NCBI GenBank assembly: GCA_023053575.1
Contig: JAKZAP010000018.1
Span: 19,372,202 to 19,436,201, forward strand
DNA length: 64,000 nucleotides
Reading direction: 5' to 3'
DNA from: Branchinecta lynchi
Lineage: Eukaryota; Arthropoda; Branchiopoda; Anostraca; Branchinectidae
The position numbers were made by a program, and so were the translations under genes. Below are positions 46,197-57,400 of this stretch, piece by piece (the stretch's first letter is position 1; each line of letters opens with the position of its first letter). The notes beneath the pieces were generated by a model. It was not told the origin of the DNA. It saw nothing but the letters and a program-made list of their open reading frames with translations, and ran no database searches.

Positions 46197-47424
46197 TCCT
46201 GCCACCTCTCCTCCAGCCAAAACGTTTGCGTCCACAAAGCAAGTGTGCGGAGCGAGTACCCAAGCTGGAACCCCGTTCCTACCATAAGGAGCGGTACCGA
46301 ATACCTTTATCCCTAAATTTGTCCACATTTTCTAAAATGAGTTCTAGTCTTTCTTGTGTGTGTTCTACTTTTATGCTTTTGCGATAGACCAGAGCTTCAG
46401 TCTGAATTATTTATTTTATTGTCTTCACTGACATGATTGTTTTCGTCAACATGCCGTTTGGCCCCCAGCCACGATTTGCGTTGATGTTTTGAAATAAACT
46501 GTACTGAACAGACGACCAGGATCCATTGCTGAACTCGGCATTCCTGAATTTTCCGCCCCATCATAAATTCCGCATAGAAAAGTAATATTTTTCAACCTGA
46601 TGATGAAAGTGCAGAAAAGCCTTCTGAGAAATCATGATGGTGCATTCGCAGCATTAAAGCGAGGCTTCACATTCCAGATTTTTCTTCCGGATTCCAGACA
46701 GCCCTTTTTGTCGAGATGGATCTAGAAGGTAAAGCCAGGCCAAAAACGTCTGGAAGTCCGGGATGTTGGACACCCCAGATTCCGGATGTCTGGAAGGTAC
46801 CATAGAGGTAATCCATTTCGAGAGACAGAACAAATATGCAAACGTAGGAAGGAAAGGGAAAGTGATTGACAGTTCTGACTGGGATGCAAGAGATGTTTGA
46901 AATGCGAAGGGGACATCTAGGAAATGTTGAAGAACAGCAAAATTGGATGTCTTCATTATCATGAAAATCTGGAAGGGTTGGCTTGACTATGCGGAAGTCC
47001 CGGACGTCTGGTATAATCTGGAAGGTAAAGCCTTTTACTGGACGAACTTCATGAAGTGCAGAAAACCCAGCGCTGAAAACCCGACCAATAGTCCATATAC
47101 CCGTAGATGTCGGGGAGTGATTCATTATTTGCAAGGAAACGATGTGGAGAAAGAAATGATGACGACAAGAATCGTGCGCGAAACAAAATACAGGATCGTG
47201 TTGCGTAAATACTGAGCCCCGATATCTTGTATAAGGCTAAAGAAGATAGACCGTTGCGGTGAAGTGAGAGTGCAGATGTTTTGGTTACTGCAGCCTGCAG
47301 CGTTCATTCAGGTCGGGAATGGCATGGTCGGAGCAAGGATGCATCGCGAGAGAGAGAGAGATAGGTCTATTTAGACAACATCATAGCTAACAGCTAACTA
47401 TGCTAAACAACAAACTAACACAAA
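46197..47424. other. Unassigned stretch with a short echoing motif
   Basis: TCTGGAAGGTAAAGCC-like phrases occur at about 46724 and 47016, with CCGGA(C/T)GTCTGG nearby in both orientations. The open frames at 46667-47134 and 46943-47215 run through this internally repeated text and are not recognised. A short (GA)n run lies at 47350-47362. Confidence 0.35.
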
Positions 47425-48759
47425 ACAAGACCAAAGGTGTCGATGGGATCCCAAAAATCTAATATTTGATTCAGATAATCGAGTCTTGTCTTCGCCAGAT
47501 CCAGTCTTGGACAGGCTAATCATCAGAGAAAACTAAGTTCAGATATACCTCTATAAGCCATATCTATTTTGACGATACTGACCGAGACTTCCTGCCGATT
47601 TCCGAGCGAACTACTAGTCCAGCAAAACAAAAAAAAACAGAAACAAAACCAGCGTATCTCCTTATCCCTATAAAGAACATCTAATCAACTTTGAATAAAA
47701 GTTTGACTGAAAAAAAAATCCGGTTACAACCGGATTCCGGAATAATTATATGTCCGGGTAAAAAACCATTGTCATATACCGACTCAGCCTCTCTTCTTAC
47801 CCCTTAATCTGTCATCTAATCGAACTTATGCTTTTAACAAGTTTTCCGGTTCTGGCCGGATTCCGGGAGAACTAGTTCTCCAGCGAGAAAATGATTTTAA
47901 CCATCGTGTTCTGCATGTCTTTTTACCCATAAATCAAACATTTAATCAACTTCAAATTAAACTTTTACTTTTAACCAACTTTCCGGTTTTCGCCGGATTC
48001 CGGGCGAACTACATGTCCGGGTAGAAAATTGTTTTCACATAAGTGTTCAGCATGTCTTATTGCCCTAAACCGAACATCTAATCAACTCGAAATAAAACTT
48101 ATAATTTTAACAAACTTTCCGGTTTCGGCCGGATTTCGGGCGAACTATTTGTCCGTCGAGAAAATGGTTTTCACCATCGTCTTCAGCATGTCTTCCTACC
48201 CCTAAATCGAATATCTAATCAACTTCAAATTAAACTTTTACTTTTAACAAACTTTCCGGTTTTGGCCGGATTCCGGACGAACTACTCGTCCGATGACAAA
48301 ATGGTTTTCACCATCGCCTTCAGCATGTCTTCCTACCCCTAAATCGAACATCTAATCAACTTCAAATAAAACTTTTACTTATAACAAACTTTCCGGTTTT
48401 GGCCGGATTCCGGACGAACTACTCGTCCGATGACAAAATGGTTTTCACCATCGTGCTCAGCATGTCTTCTTACCCCGTAATCGACTATCACATTAGCTGT
48501 TTCAAAATATTTTGTTTGCCCCTTAATTTAAACCCCCTCCCCCACCCCTAAATGTTGGGCTACAAAGCCCATCTACGAACTCGACTGGTCCGACGACCCA
48601 ACGAATCCTCACACCAAGTTTCATCAAAATATCTCATTCCCTTCGAGAGTTATCGTGCTTACAGACGGACGGACAGACGGACGGACGGACGGACGGACAG
48701 ACGGACAACTTTTGCGATGTCATAGGTATCCCTCCACTTACGTTTTGGGATCCCAAAAA
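47425..48759 (+). mobile_element. Family A element, copy at 47.4 kb
   Basis: Same boundaries as the other complete copies (ACAAGACCAAAGGTGTCG to TTTTGGGATCCCAAAAA). About seven internal units. The GACGGACGGACAG tract at 48664-48706 is shorter than in the 45-kb copy. Confidence 0.88.
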
Positions 48760-49035
48760 GGAAAATATCACTCGGCTTTGTTTAGCAAATCCGTAAAAAA
48801 AGGTACAAACGAATTTGCGAGCCGGTTCGTTCGCGAAGCTACTGGACCCAGTTTATTTTGTTGACGCGTACGGTTGTTGGGCGGTTCAGTGGGTGGTAAG
48901 ATGTGTCGATGCTGGGCTTTAGAGAGAAGAAACTTCCCAAACCTCAGCATAATCTGCTCGTATCTTTGGGCCAACATGGGGAAGTCGAGTTTAACAAGCG
49001 CTTCGCCATAAGATAGTTGTCGATCCACAGCCAAT

Positions 49036-49205
49036 CACTGTAAAAAGTTTCTCCGTAAAAAGATTAAAGTTAACTGTAGTATTTGCTACATGGATTCATC
49101 TTATCTCTATTTGGTATTAACCTTATCTGTGTAGAGATGAGAATAATCCGAGTAGCAAATACTGCAGTTAACTTTAATCTTTATACGGAAAAACTTTTTA
49201 AAGTG
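49036..49205. mobile_element. Palindromic MITE inside LINE
   Basis: About 55-bp inverted ends (CACTGTAAAAAGTTTCTCC and its near-inverse ending TTTTTAAAGTG), with a short centre. It interrupts the LINE frame between the VQKRA block and the AVDRQ block. Target duplication not resolved. Confidence 0.75.
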
Positions 49206-49380
49206 TAAAAATGAACATGGCCCGCTTTTGCACCGCCTCAAATTCTTGGCTGAGGTATACAGTACGCAGTGCTGCAGGTCCCCATAGTGGGCTTGCATAT
49301 TCCAGAACTGGACGGACGTATGTAAGATAAGCTAGCAGTAGGCATTGGACATCACAGCCAAATCTACGCATTGTACTTAA

Positions 49381-49820
49381 TGGACACCTCAACAATGAAA
49401 CCATACTCGAACACTCCATGGAGAATGCATTTACAGGCATGGCCACGGAGAGCATTCTTCTCCTGAGCGTGACATTTTCAAAATAGGGATGTTCGTTTCT
49501 GGAGGTTTGCACATGCAGACTCCAAGACAAAAAGCGCAATTCATTCAAATATTGTACAGCGCTGGCCGGATCGTATTGGAATTTCTTCTAGATATACGTT
49601 TGGGCTTAACTGGTTAAAAAATATTCCAGAAGAAGGGTTGGTTGTAGACATTTGTTCATTTTTGAAATTGTTCGGTACTGAAATAAGGACATATGCAAAA
49701 TGGAGCAAAAATCATAGCTTGGAAATGGTATTTGGTATTTGGATTGGGTTTTCTGCAGGCAATGTTAAAGGAAGTCATACAAATAGGGATGATACTTGGT
49801 ACTCTTCATTCAGGTGTCCT
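49381..49820. mobile_element. TTAA-flanked DNA transposon (MITE), copy 2
   Basis: TGGACACCTC at the left and CAGGTGTCCT at the right end, with TTAA at 49377-49380 and 49821-49824. Removing it together with one TTAA rejoins the surrounding LINE frame (TCT TTA AGT ACA, reading S-L-S-T) without a shift. That proves a simple insertion into a LINE that was still open at this position. Confidence 0.88.
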
Positions 49821-49925
49821 TTAAAGACTGCAGACATGCATTTGCGTTTTTAACAACATCTTCAACGTGCAAGCCGAAAGAACAATCACTGGAAATAGTA
49901 ACTCCCAAAATGGATCGTTGATCGT

Positions 49926-50442
49926 CACATCAACAGAATCTCTACGATGGCTTGGGATAACATTCAAACCCTCGTTGTCAAATATTTGCTCTTCGGTTCT
50001 TCAAGAAGTTTCTAGATCAATTCGTACCGCCAATGGGCGCATCGTCCCCAACCGGGGGCGCTATAATTGTAAAGCTTTGGGAAAATTGTACAGCACCTTC
50101 TGCGCTCCTTCTATACTATTTCGTTCTGGTGTCACTCATGTTCTGCGAAAGAAGGAGATAAAAAAGATGAGATCATGTTATTTTAAGTTATGCCATAACC
50201 ATACTTTGACGGAGAAGTTCAAAATTCAAGATGCAAGTATTACCCTTTTGGATGTTTCTTCGTCGCTATCAAAAATCATAGACAACCAGAACCCAACCAG
50301 CGCACGACCTTCTACACTGCTTTCTGGCCGACGATTGAAATTGTATTTGTGTGTATGTTTATGTGTTTTATTTATTTTCTACTTTTACTCCGCTTTCTGA
50401 AAATGGCGGGTCAAAAATAAATTACTTACTTACTTACTTAAA
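49926..50442 (+). pseudogene. LINE C-terminal fragment with 3' UTR and TTAC tail
   Basis: The frame begins around TESLRWLGITFKP, which corresponds to the reverse-transcriptase LGV block. It continues through LYSTFCAPSILFRSGVTHV and LCHNHTLTEKFKIQDAS to a stop at about 50400. The 3' UTR ends AAAAATAAATTACTTAC then (TTAC)n. Close relative of the copy at 19142-19490, but with about 33 bp deleted around CYFKLCHNHTL. Confidence 0.8.
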
Positions 50443-51330
50443 TCTTTATTGAGTCAACAAGGGAGACTCCCGCCGTGAGAAGGGAGAGACGGGTACTCAC
50501 TTGCTCAGCCTACACGAGCACATATACTAGGTCTTTACAATCCCCCCCCCCCCCCTTGCAGCGCAGGAGGGATCAGGCAAGGACCAGCAGTAGAAAACTG
50601 GTGGAAGAGAATCAGCCTTCTTGGATGAAAAGTCATCATAAATATAAAAGAAATAGAAAACCGTGATTTTAGGGGTTTTTTTTTACTGATCAGCTAATTA
50701 TCCCTCTAGGATGATATGAGAGGGATAAATATAAATTCGGATTTCGGTTGCACTTCCGGCAAACCGTCCTCAGCGAAAAACAAACAACTAAATCATAAAA
50801 TCCAACACAATACCAACAGAAAAGTGATGCGGAACCAACAAAACATACAACGATATGTAACTAAAAACCATAAGAACGATGCTGATTGAAGCGACAAACA
50901 AATTCAAATAAAATAACGAATATTAAAATGTGCGTATTAAAAGTGGATATGTACAAATCTGTGATTATTTTACAATTCTCAAAATCACGGTTTTCTATTT
51001 CTTTCGTAATGAATGGTCAGCTTGGTTTCAAATCCTATGTATATTAAATATAATTCTGTGTACAAATTTGACAAGCCTCATGCCAATTCATCTGAACGAT
51101 TTTTACTAGGTTTTATAACGACAAGCCCTAAATATCATTCATAATTTCTTGTTCGTTTTGTACTGCAGTGTTGACGAATCTATGTTATAACTGCTACGCA
51201 TTTATACTATGGTGAAGAAATCTGAACTAAACTAGTAAAATTGTAAGAAATTGCGATATAATTCTGACCAGATTTTGACTGGAATCAACTAGGATTGGAA
51301 TCGACCTATCTTGTTGACTAGAAATATTCT
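50443..51330. other. Unassigned AT-rich stretch
   Basis: A C-run of 13 lies at about 50542. Otherwise no gene, RNA or repeat partner was recognised. Confidence 0.4.
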
Positions 51331-51331
51331 T

Positions 51332-51775
51332 TAATGAAGAATCGTAGCTGACGTATCCGTTGTAAACATTGTTTGAATAATTATTGACTATAAATATTCT
51401 TTGACCCCAAGCTGACTTTGAAACATTTATTCAAACAATGTTTACAACGGATACGTCAGCTATGAATCTTCATCAGCTAAAAGATATTTCGGCCCTTCTT
51501 GGCAAGGGTCCTCGTCAGGTTGTCAATCCTCTGGTTCAACTTCGGGGAAGGAAACAAAACCTGTAATAAATAACTGAAGCTTCTACCGGCTATAAATATC
51601 TTATTAAAGTAAATTATCTTCAAATACCACTATAATGAAAAAACTAGTCCTGAGATTTAATTTTTGACACCAACGCTGTTTTTGCTGCATGATTGGGGCG
51701 ATGACATTGGGGCGATGACAGGTGATGAAGAATCATAGCTGACGTATCCGTTGTAAACATTGTTTGGATTGTTGA
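51332..51775. repeat. Cluster of ribozyme-element pieces in alternating orientation
   Basis: 51338-51385 (+) and 51724-51772 (+) are short pieces that begin at GATGAAGAATC, just past the predicted ribozyme cleavage point. Between them, 51390-51720 is a minus-strand copy of the whole subfamily 1 element, including its ribozyme at 51466-51530. The 3' piece and the minus copy form a fold-back around GCTGACGTATCCG. Confidence 0.75.
51463..51530 (-). ncRNA. Hammerhead ribozyme, subfamily 1, stem I damaged
   Basis: The core is intact (CUGACGA at 51518-51512, stem II, GAAAUAUC ending at 51483). However, the stem I 3' strand starts UUUUAGCUG instead of GCUG and the 5' strand is GACAAC, so stem I next to the cleavage site is disrupted. 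Probably inactive or slow. Confidence 0.6.
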
Positions 51776-52379
51776 CTATGTTCACAACTGTTATCAAAAT
51801 CACTAAAAAAATACAATAAAAGGCAAACAAGCAAAAGGGAACATTCACTCGACTGAACAGACTGAAAAGCTTACTCTTCCATGCTACCTAGCGGCGATTT
51901 TCTGAAAAAGTATAGAGTAATCTAGCGGCAACTACCTGGAAAAGCAAGAGTAAACCCAACAAATTTAGGATTGCTGTATGACTGGGATGCCCCCCCAATG
52001 TTGCCAGGCAGTTGGTAAAAAATAACACACTGGGTGCGATCAGGGCGAGATACGCATCAATACTTCAAAATAGCTAAGTTTTGTCTTAGAAACACTAAAT
52101 TTTTATTAAAAACAGTTGTTTTTTTTCGTAAGAAAGGTCAATATTTGTTTTTCTGCAACAACGGTCGATATAAATGATCAGCCAGTCAATAAATACCTTG
52201 CCCCTCCCCCACATTTTGGCAAATAATGCCACTCTGTCAACAAGCTAGCACTTACCGGTTTATCCTATAAAGCGTAGCCTAGTCAGACAGCTTTTAGCAA
52301 TCACGCGGCACACGGCACAGCATAGACTGAAACTCTAAATTTTTTTTTATCAACAATCGAATTCAAAAATCTCCCCACT
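51776..52379. other. Unassigned stretch
   Basis: No gene was recognised. A C-run lies near 51990 and the phrase TCTAGCGGC(A/G)A(T/C) occurs twice at about 51888 and 51922. Confidence 0.35.
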
Positions 52380-52387
52380 GCACTGAC

Positions 52388-53501
52388 CAGGGTTGCCAAT
52401 TGACTCAAATAAAATGCACTATCCAAGTACCAAAAAGGTACTACCAGGGGAGAAAATGTACTACCTAAAAAAAAATTGTAAGCGTGTTGCGCTTCGCGCA
52501 ACACGCGCGTTGTCTTCCCCTGCTGCTACTGTAAATGCCTTTAGCACGACCCTATAAATATGGCCTGAATCGAACCTTCGTCAAAACTATGGTTTTTCCT
52601 ACTTGAACAAATTCCGGTTAGGTAAAATCTATAGAAATATTATATCATTTCTTACAACAGAAAACGAAATCATCCTCTGTTCTCTTCTTCTTGCCTGTTC
52701 TTGTAGATTGGCCTATTGCAATTAGGAGACAAGGGCAGGGGCGTCACGACTGGGGGGACGCCCCCCCCCCCCCCAGTGTTGTCGGCCAGTCGATAAAAAG
52801 TAACAGAGTCTGCGCGAAGCGCCGCGATTTTTCGTCGAAACAGTTGATTTTTTTTCATGAAAACAGTCGGTTATTCTGAAGATCAGTCTATTTTTCGTCA
52901 AAACCGTCTGTTTTTCCAAAATTTGGTTGAATTTTTTCAAAACCATATTTTTTTTCTTCTTGAAAACAGCCGGTAAAAGTAGGTAAGTCGGTAAACGCCT
53001 TGTCCCCCCCCCCCAAAAAAAAAAACACATTTTGGTTAGTAACGCCTCTGGGCAAGGGATCAAAAATGTATTTAATAATGTGCACAAATACGTAATGCAG
53101 TATTTCATGACAGTTCTAAGACCCGAAGATGCGGTTTGGAGAAAAGCGCTAACAGTTTCAAGAACTTATGACACCAGGACCCTTGCCGATAAGGATCGAA
53201 ATATAGCTATAATAAAATTCAGCTGACGTATCCATTTTGCACCGTCAATTATTGACTTAACTAGCTCACAAAGATTAGATTACAGTAATCAGATCCAATG
53301 ACCAAATGTTTCAGATAAAATGAGTGAAATGCAACTAGCCAAACATCATCTTAGACAGGAATTTGTAAAAAAAAAAAATTAAGTAGTAGCTTTCTTAAAA
53401 TGTACTACGAAAGTACTACTTTTTTCAAATGTACTACCAACTCACTACTTTGAAAAAAATGTACTAAAAAGAGTACAATTGTACTACCGGTGGCAACCCT
53501 G
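52388..53501. mobile_element. hAT-type element, 1,114 bp, with 8-bp target duplication
   Basis: Ends CAGGGTTGCCA and TGGCAACCCTG. GCACTGAC flanks both sides exactly (52380-52387 and 53502-53509). The 11-bp CAGGG-type ends plus an 8-bp duplication define a hAT element. GTACTAC repeats cluster in both subterminal regions, as expected for transposase binding sites. There is no transposase frame. The interior holds a GCGTGTTGCGC/GCGCAACACGC hairpin (about 52483-52507), C/G runs and a decayed ribozyme. Confidence 0.9.
53165..53260 (+). ncRNA. Decayed hammerhead ribozyme, subfamily 2
   Basis: GACACCAGGACCCTTGCC then GATAAGGATCGAAATATAGC and TAAAATTCAGCTGACG match the ribozyme at 339-382, but the CUGANGA core is lost (ACACCA). 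It lies inside the hAT element, so the ribozyme repeat was captured by, or inserted into, that element. Confidence 0.5.
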
Positions 53502-53509
53502 GCACTGAC

Positions 53510-53835
53510 CTCAACGAAATCGCCGGTGCCACTAGGTGGCAGGTGCACCGCGCTCCGCGATGGCAAGGAATTCGAGATTCCCTAATTGCAATCTCCTTTT
53601 TATTTCCCAACAGTTTACCAAGACCGAGTTCTGTGTTTTATCTGGGGCTGATCTGGGGTTCAAATTCGTACATCATAAGTGTGTTTGCTAGTATGATTGC
53701 AGTTATACTACTCACAGGCCTCATTGCTCCGCGTATCGTTGAAGAAATATTTTTTCCATCATGCGTGTTAAACATAATTTTGTCACCGAGACCGGAATCC
53801 GTTAAAGTTTTCTCAATGCAAGACGATCGGTATTA
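53510..53835. other. Stretch with one open frame, not assigned
   Basis: A 97-codon frame (53543-53836) contains a hydrophobic stretch SYIISVFASMIAVILLTG but no splice support. Its last 60 bp repeat the interior of the next MITE (about 54163-54205), so it is probably repeat-derived. Confidence 0.35.
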
Positions 53836-53836
53836 A

Positions 53837-54223
53837 GTAGCGTTTACACGGACAGGAAATCCCGTCGAGTAGAAAAGAATTCTGGTCGACTCGAAAGGAT
53901 TCCGTTCGTGAAGACGAGTAGAAAAAAAGTCTAGCGGGACGGGAATCCTTTCATGATGAAAGGAATTCCGGTCCACTTCAAAGGAATTTTGACGGCGGCG
54001 CTGGTAAACAGTACAAAAAAAAAGACTAGCTAGCTTTTGAGAGCAGCAATCATCAGTACTGATGTCATAAATGCTCTCAAAACATTTTTTTTATTGGATA
54101 GGGAATTTATTTATGTCAGATTTTCTGGTTTGAAGACTTAATTTTTTTCCCTCTGCGTGTAAACATAATCTTGTCACCAAGATCGGATTCTGTTCAAGTT
54201 TTCCTGTACTTGTAAACGCTGCA
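53837..54223. mobile_element. MITE with AGCGTTTACA ends
   Basis: Left TAGCGTTTACACGGACAGG and right CCTGTACTTGTAAACGCTG are imperfect inverted ends. A degenerate ATTAA flanks both sides. It lies just upstream of UBAC2 exon 1. Confidence 0.6.
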
Positions 54224-54430
54224 TTAATGTTACGAACGGGAAAATTAGTCGTTCCTGCCATCTGTTAGCGTACATCAAATATTAATCCCGATAGAATGAA
54301 AACCTTTCTGAGTCACGCTTGGATAGAAACATTTGAAACTAGGGAGAAAACACAAATCAAAGAAGGGGAGATGCCATTTAAGGAAGGAAGGATCAGGTGA
54401 AAGGCAGAACCTCAGACTTTACTTTCAGTG

Positions 54431-54470
54431 ATGGCAGCTGTATTGTCACAACATAGCACAACCGGCTTTT
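54431..54470 (+). CDS. UBAC2: UBAC2 coding exon 1
   Basis: ATG GCA GCT to GGC TTT T, followed by GTAAGT. It encodes MAAVLSQHSTTGF plus the first base of Tyr14. The family also has a short Gly-(Leu/Phe)-Tyr-Lys-Ala-Pro start region. The ATG at 54431 was chosen because the frame-matching GTG just before it is not a normal eukaryotic start. A CTTTCAG three bases upstream could be an acceptor, so a 5' UTR intron is possible. Confidence 0.85.
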
Positions 54471-57400
54471 GTAAGTACATAATTGAGTGGGATGAGTTTT
54501 TGAGATTCAGTAAAATTTTGGCCAGAGGATTTATTAAAGTTGTTCAGTATTTTTTTAATAGCAGAACCATTCAGTACATTTATTGGAATTCTGTAATTAC
54601 TACAGTAGAGGTATGCTTATCTGAACAGTTACTTTAATGTGAACGGTGCAGTTTCTTGCTAAATGGTAGAATGATGATGCAAAATACCCATAAACAGATA
54701 AAGGTGTTTTCAGAAGCCCTTAATTACCTACTTTGGCTAACTGTTAGATAGCTTTGAACACAGCAAGTGCATGAAAATGGCAAAGTCCACTGTCAGCAAA
54801 CGTTCACATAAGTACAGTAGAGGTATGCTTATGTGAACACCTCTCTAGATTTTTCCATACCTTGTCTTTGTTTCTGGCTTCTAAAACAGCCAAAGAGAAA
54901 GGAAAAATAAAAAACTTTATATCATTGAACAGCTAACTGTTTCAGCGATCCTTCTGGCATTAAAGAACAACTAAAATATTTTTATTGAAATAAGTTTCCT
55001 ATTTAAAAACTTCTCTTTCTTCCTTTTGTTGGTTTGGATTCATCATTAGCGAAGGAAATAGCTTCGGATAGAGCCACCTGTCGGTTCGGACTCGCTACTC
55101 TCACAGTGAAATTACGCGCCGCTGTCTTGGCCAGATGTCATGCAATTCGCGGTGGCTAATGGTTTTTTATTGCGTTATGTTTTTTTGTGTATCTGTGTGT
55201 GATTAATTAGTTTTACGTAACTGTGTGAATGAACACAATTAGCTTTGTCAGTTGGGGAAGAGCAGCGGTCAAGGTACTGACTAGTTTCGTATTTTTATTT
55301 ACATTCGTGTCCGTTGTTCCGGGACGTTTCTTGCGTTAACAAAATTCTTGCGAATGGGTTCACACTAACGCGAATGTTGGGGGACGTTTTCGTGTGGCTG
55401 GCTCTGGTCCCGTCGCCCTCCCGTCGAGCTTGACGGACATTTTCGAGTGGATGCCGCTGGGATGTCGTCGATCTTTTTGTCATTTTCGCGTGAACGGATG
55501 AACAGGTGAACGGGCAATCCAGCTCGACGGATGCCTCCAGTTAAACACCGCTCCGAGGGCAGCGTTTAGCTGAACAGGGATATTGTTTAGACCTTCCACT
55601 CATATGCTCGCATCCAGCTAAATGGGTATTTTTGCGTGGACGGAGCCCATCTTCCTCAGCCGTTCAAGGCCCTATCCGTTTTCTCATTTTCGCGTGCACA
55701 AGATCACCCGTTCAGCTGTACAACCATCCACGCGAAAACGTCCCCTTGCTACATTGTCCGTTTTTAGTTGTTTTTTCTTTGTCAGCCCATTTTTTCGAGT
55801 TTATAACTCCTGTTCACAATCACACAGAAACCCCATTCACGTCACGGGAACGTAGCGGGAGGTGGCGGGAGGCACCTGCCGTTCGCTCTCGTTCGGTCTG
55901 CTTGATCTAGCCTAGCGCACCTGTTGACAAAAATGCGCTTAATTTCGGAACGCTAGGTGCCGTTTTTCGGACTGTCTGGATCTTATAAGAAGAATCAGAG
56001 TAAAACAAAGCCAAAAGATTCAAACTTGTGATGAAATCTGGTTAATCTAGATGTAAATTCAGCGTTTCTGATAAGTAGAAAGCCCAAAAAGTTGCCTGGT
56101 ATGGTTTAATTGTTTTCTTCGGCGAAATCCGATGTCAACAAACGTTCACATAAGCATACCTCTACTGTATACCCCTACTGCTGCCCTACTGCTGCTCTAC
56201 TGTATACAGAATCCCAAATAGATAGGCTATCGGTACAAATCTATTCGGTATTGTGGTCTGGATTCGGTATAATTGCCAATATTCAGTGTAGTCATCAGGA
56301 AATCTCTGAGAGAATTTACTGACATTTTTTTATACCAGGACTTTTCGCTACAGGAGAGGTATCCAACCTTGAAGTTACACGACCTTGAACCTGGCCTAAA
56401 AAGGTTGGAAGAAAACAGTCCAGTCCTAAAAAGGTCCTAACTGTCAAGAAGGAAACCCTGACTGAGTGATCCAAAACCTGTTTTGGACTGCTCAGAAATT
56501 TCCTTGTAAGGTTTTCAGGCCAGATTCAAGGTCATATAAATTCAAGGTTGGATACCTCTCCTGTATATTTATGGAGATTCGATAGTTACACAGAATCCTT
56601 AATAAGCTATTTGTAAAAAATTATTCAGTATCATAATTGGGATTCGGTAATTTATTCTGTATAATTTGCAGGGTTTGGTACGGTACCTAGTTACTGCTAA
56701 TTTCAACTGTTTCAACGGAATTGTACAGAATACAAATATTATTCGGTAGTCTTTCAACACCAAAACAATTTGCTATAATAATCTGGTATGTTAGTCATGC
56801 AGAATCCTAAACATGCTATCAGTCTTAACTTATTCTGCATAATAACTGGGTTGCCAGTATTTGGGAGTTACAGCGAGCCTCGCAGACATAAAGACTGATC
56901 AGTGATTTCATTGATAGTCCTTACTTTTGTTTGAATCACAAAAAGAAGATCTAATCATAAATGTTCTGAAAATTCCAAATGACTAGACTACAGTAACTGC
57001 TGCTGCTGGAAAGTTGCTTCATCTGGTTTCTGGAACTACTTAGAGCTTTGGTATTTAATCCACAGTAAATGATGGAATTTGTAAGAGAAGCAGTTGTGTC
57101 TTCGCCTGTGGCACTCAATTTGATTTTCTCTTGGTTATAATAGATAAAGCTGTTACTACTATCGTGCCTGGCAATATATTATCCAAGTGGGCTCCCCCAA
57201 AATACCGCCTAATAGTTGGCTTATCTTCTTTCATGCTGCACTTACTCTTCCTACCTCATCCTTTCTGTTCTATAATTTAAAACTTGAATTATCTGTTTCT
57301 AGGGTTCCGTAAAATTTTTGAGAGATTCTGTAAAATTTTGGCTCTGCCCCCCCCCCCCCCCCCCCAACGAAAATGCACTTGCAATGCCCCTGGTAACGAG

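Larger units (their letters stand above)
48764..49925 (-). pseudogene. LINE reverse-transcriptase C-terminal half, broken by two insertions
   Basis: On the minus strand the pieces, in order, are SILGVTISSDCSFGLHVEDV (ending at about 49825), then (after a transposon at 49381-49820) TMRRFGCD, CLLLAYLTYVRPVLEYASP and EFEAVQKRA, then (after a MITE at 49036-49205) AVDRQLSYGEALVKLDFPML and a tail ending FVPFFTDLLNKAE. This is the standard order at the end of CR1/RTE/Jockey-type reverse transcriptases: the LGV block, the TYVRPVLEYASPVW block, the VQKRA block and the final SF-P-LN tail. It is truncated at both ends and inactive. It abuts an oppositely oriented LINE fragment at about 49926. Confidence 0.85.

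Noticed and set aside
46667..47134. 155-codon minus-strand frame
   Set aside because: It overlaps internally repeated TCTGGAAGGTAAAGC text in both orientations. No splice sites or homology were recognised.
53543..53836. 97-codon frame with a hydrophobic segment, considered as an exon upstream of UBAC2
   Set aside because: No splice sites, and its 3' third repeats the interior of the adjacent MITE (54163-54205).
55050..55930. GC-rich stretch considered as a UBAC2 promoter
   Set aside because: It lies inside a transposon in intron 1, downstream of coding exon 1.
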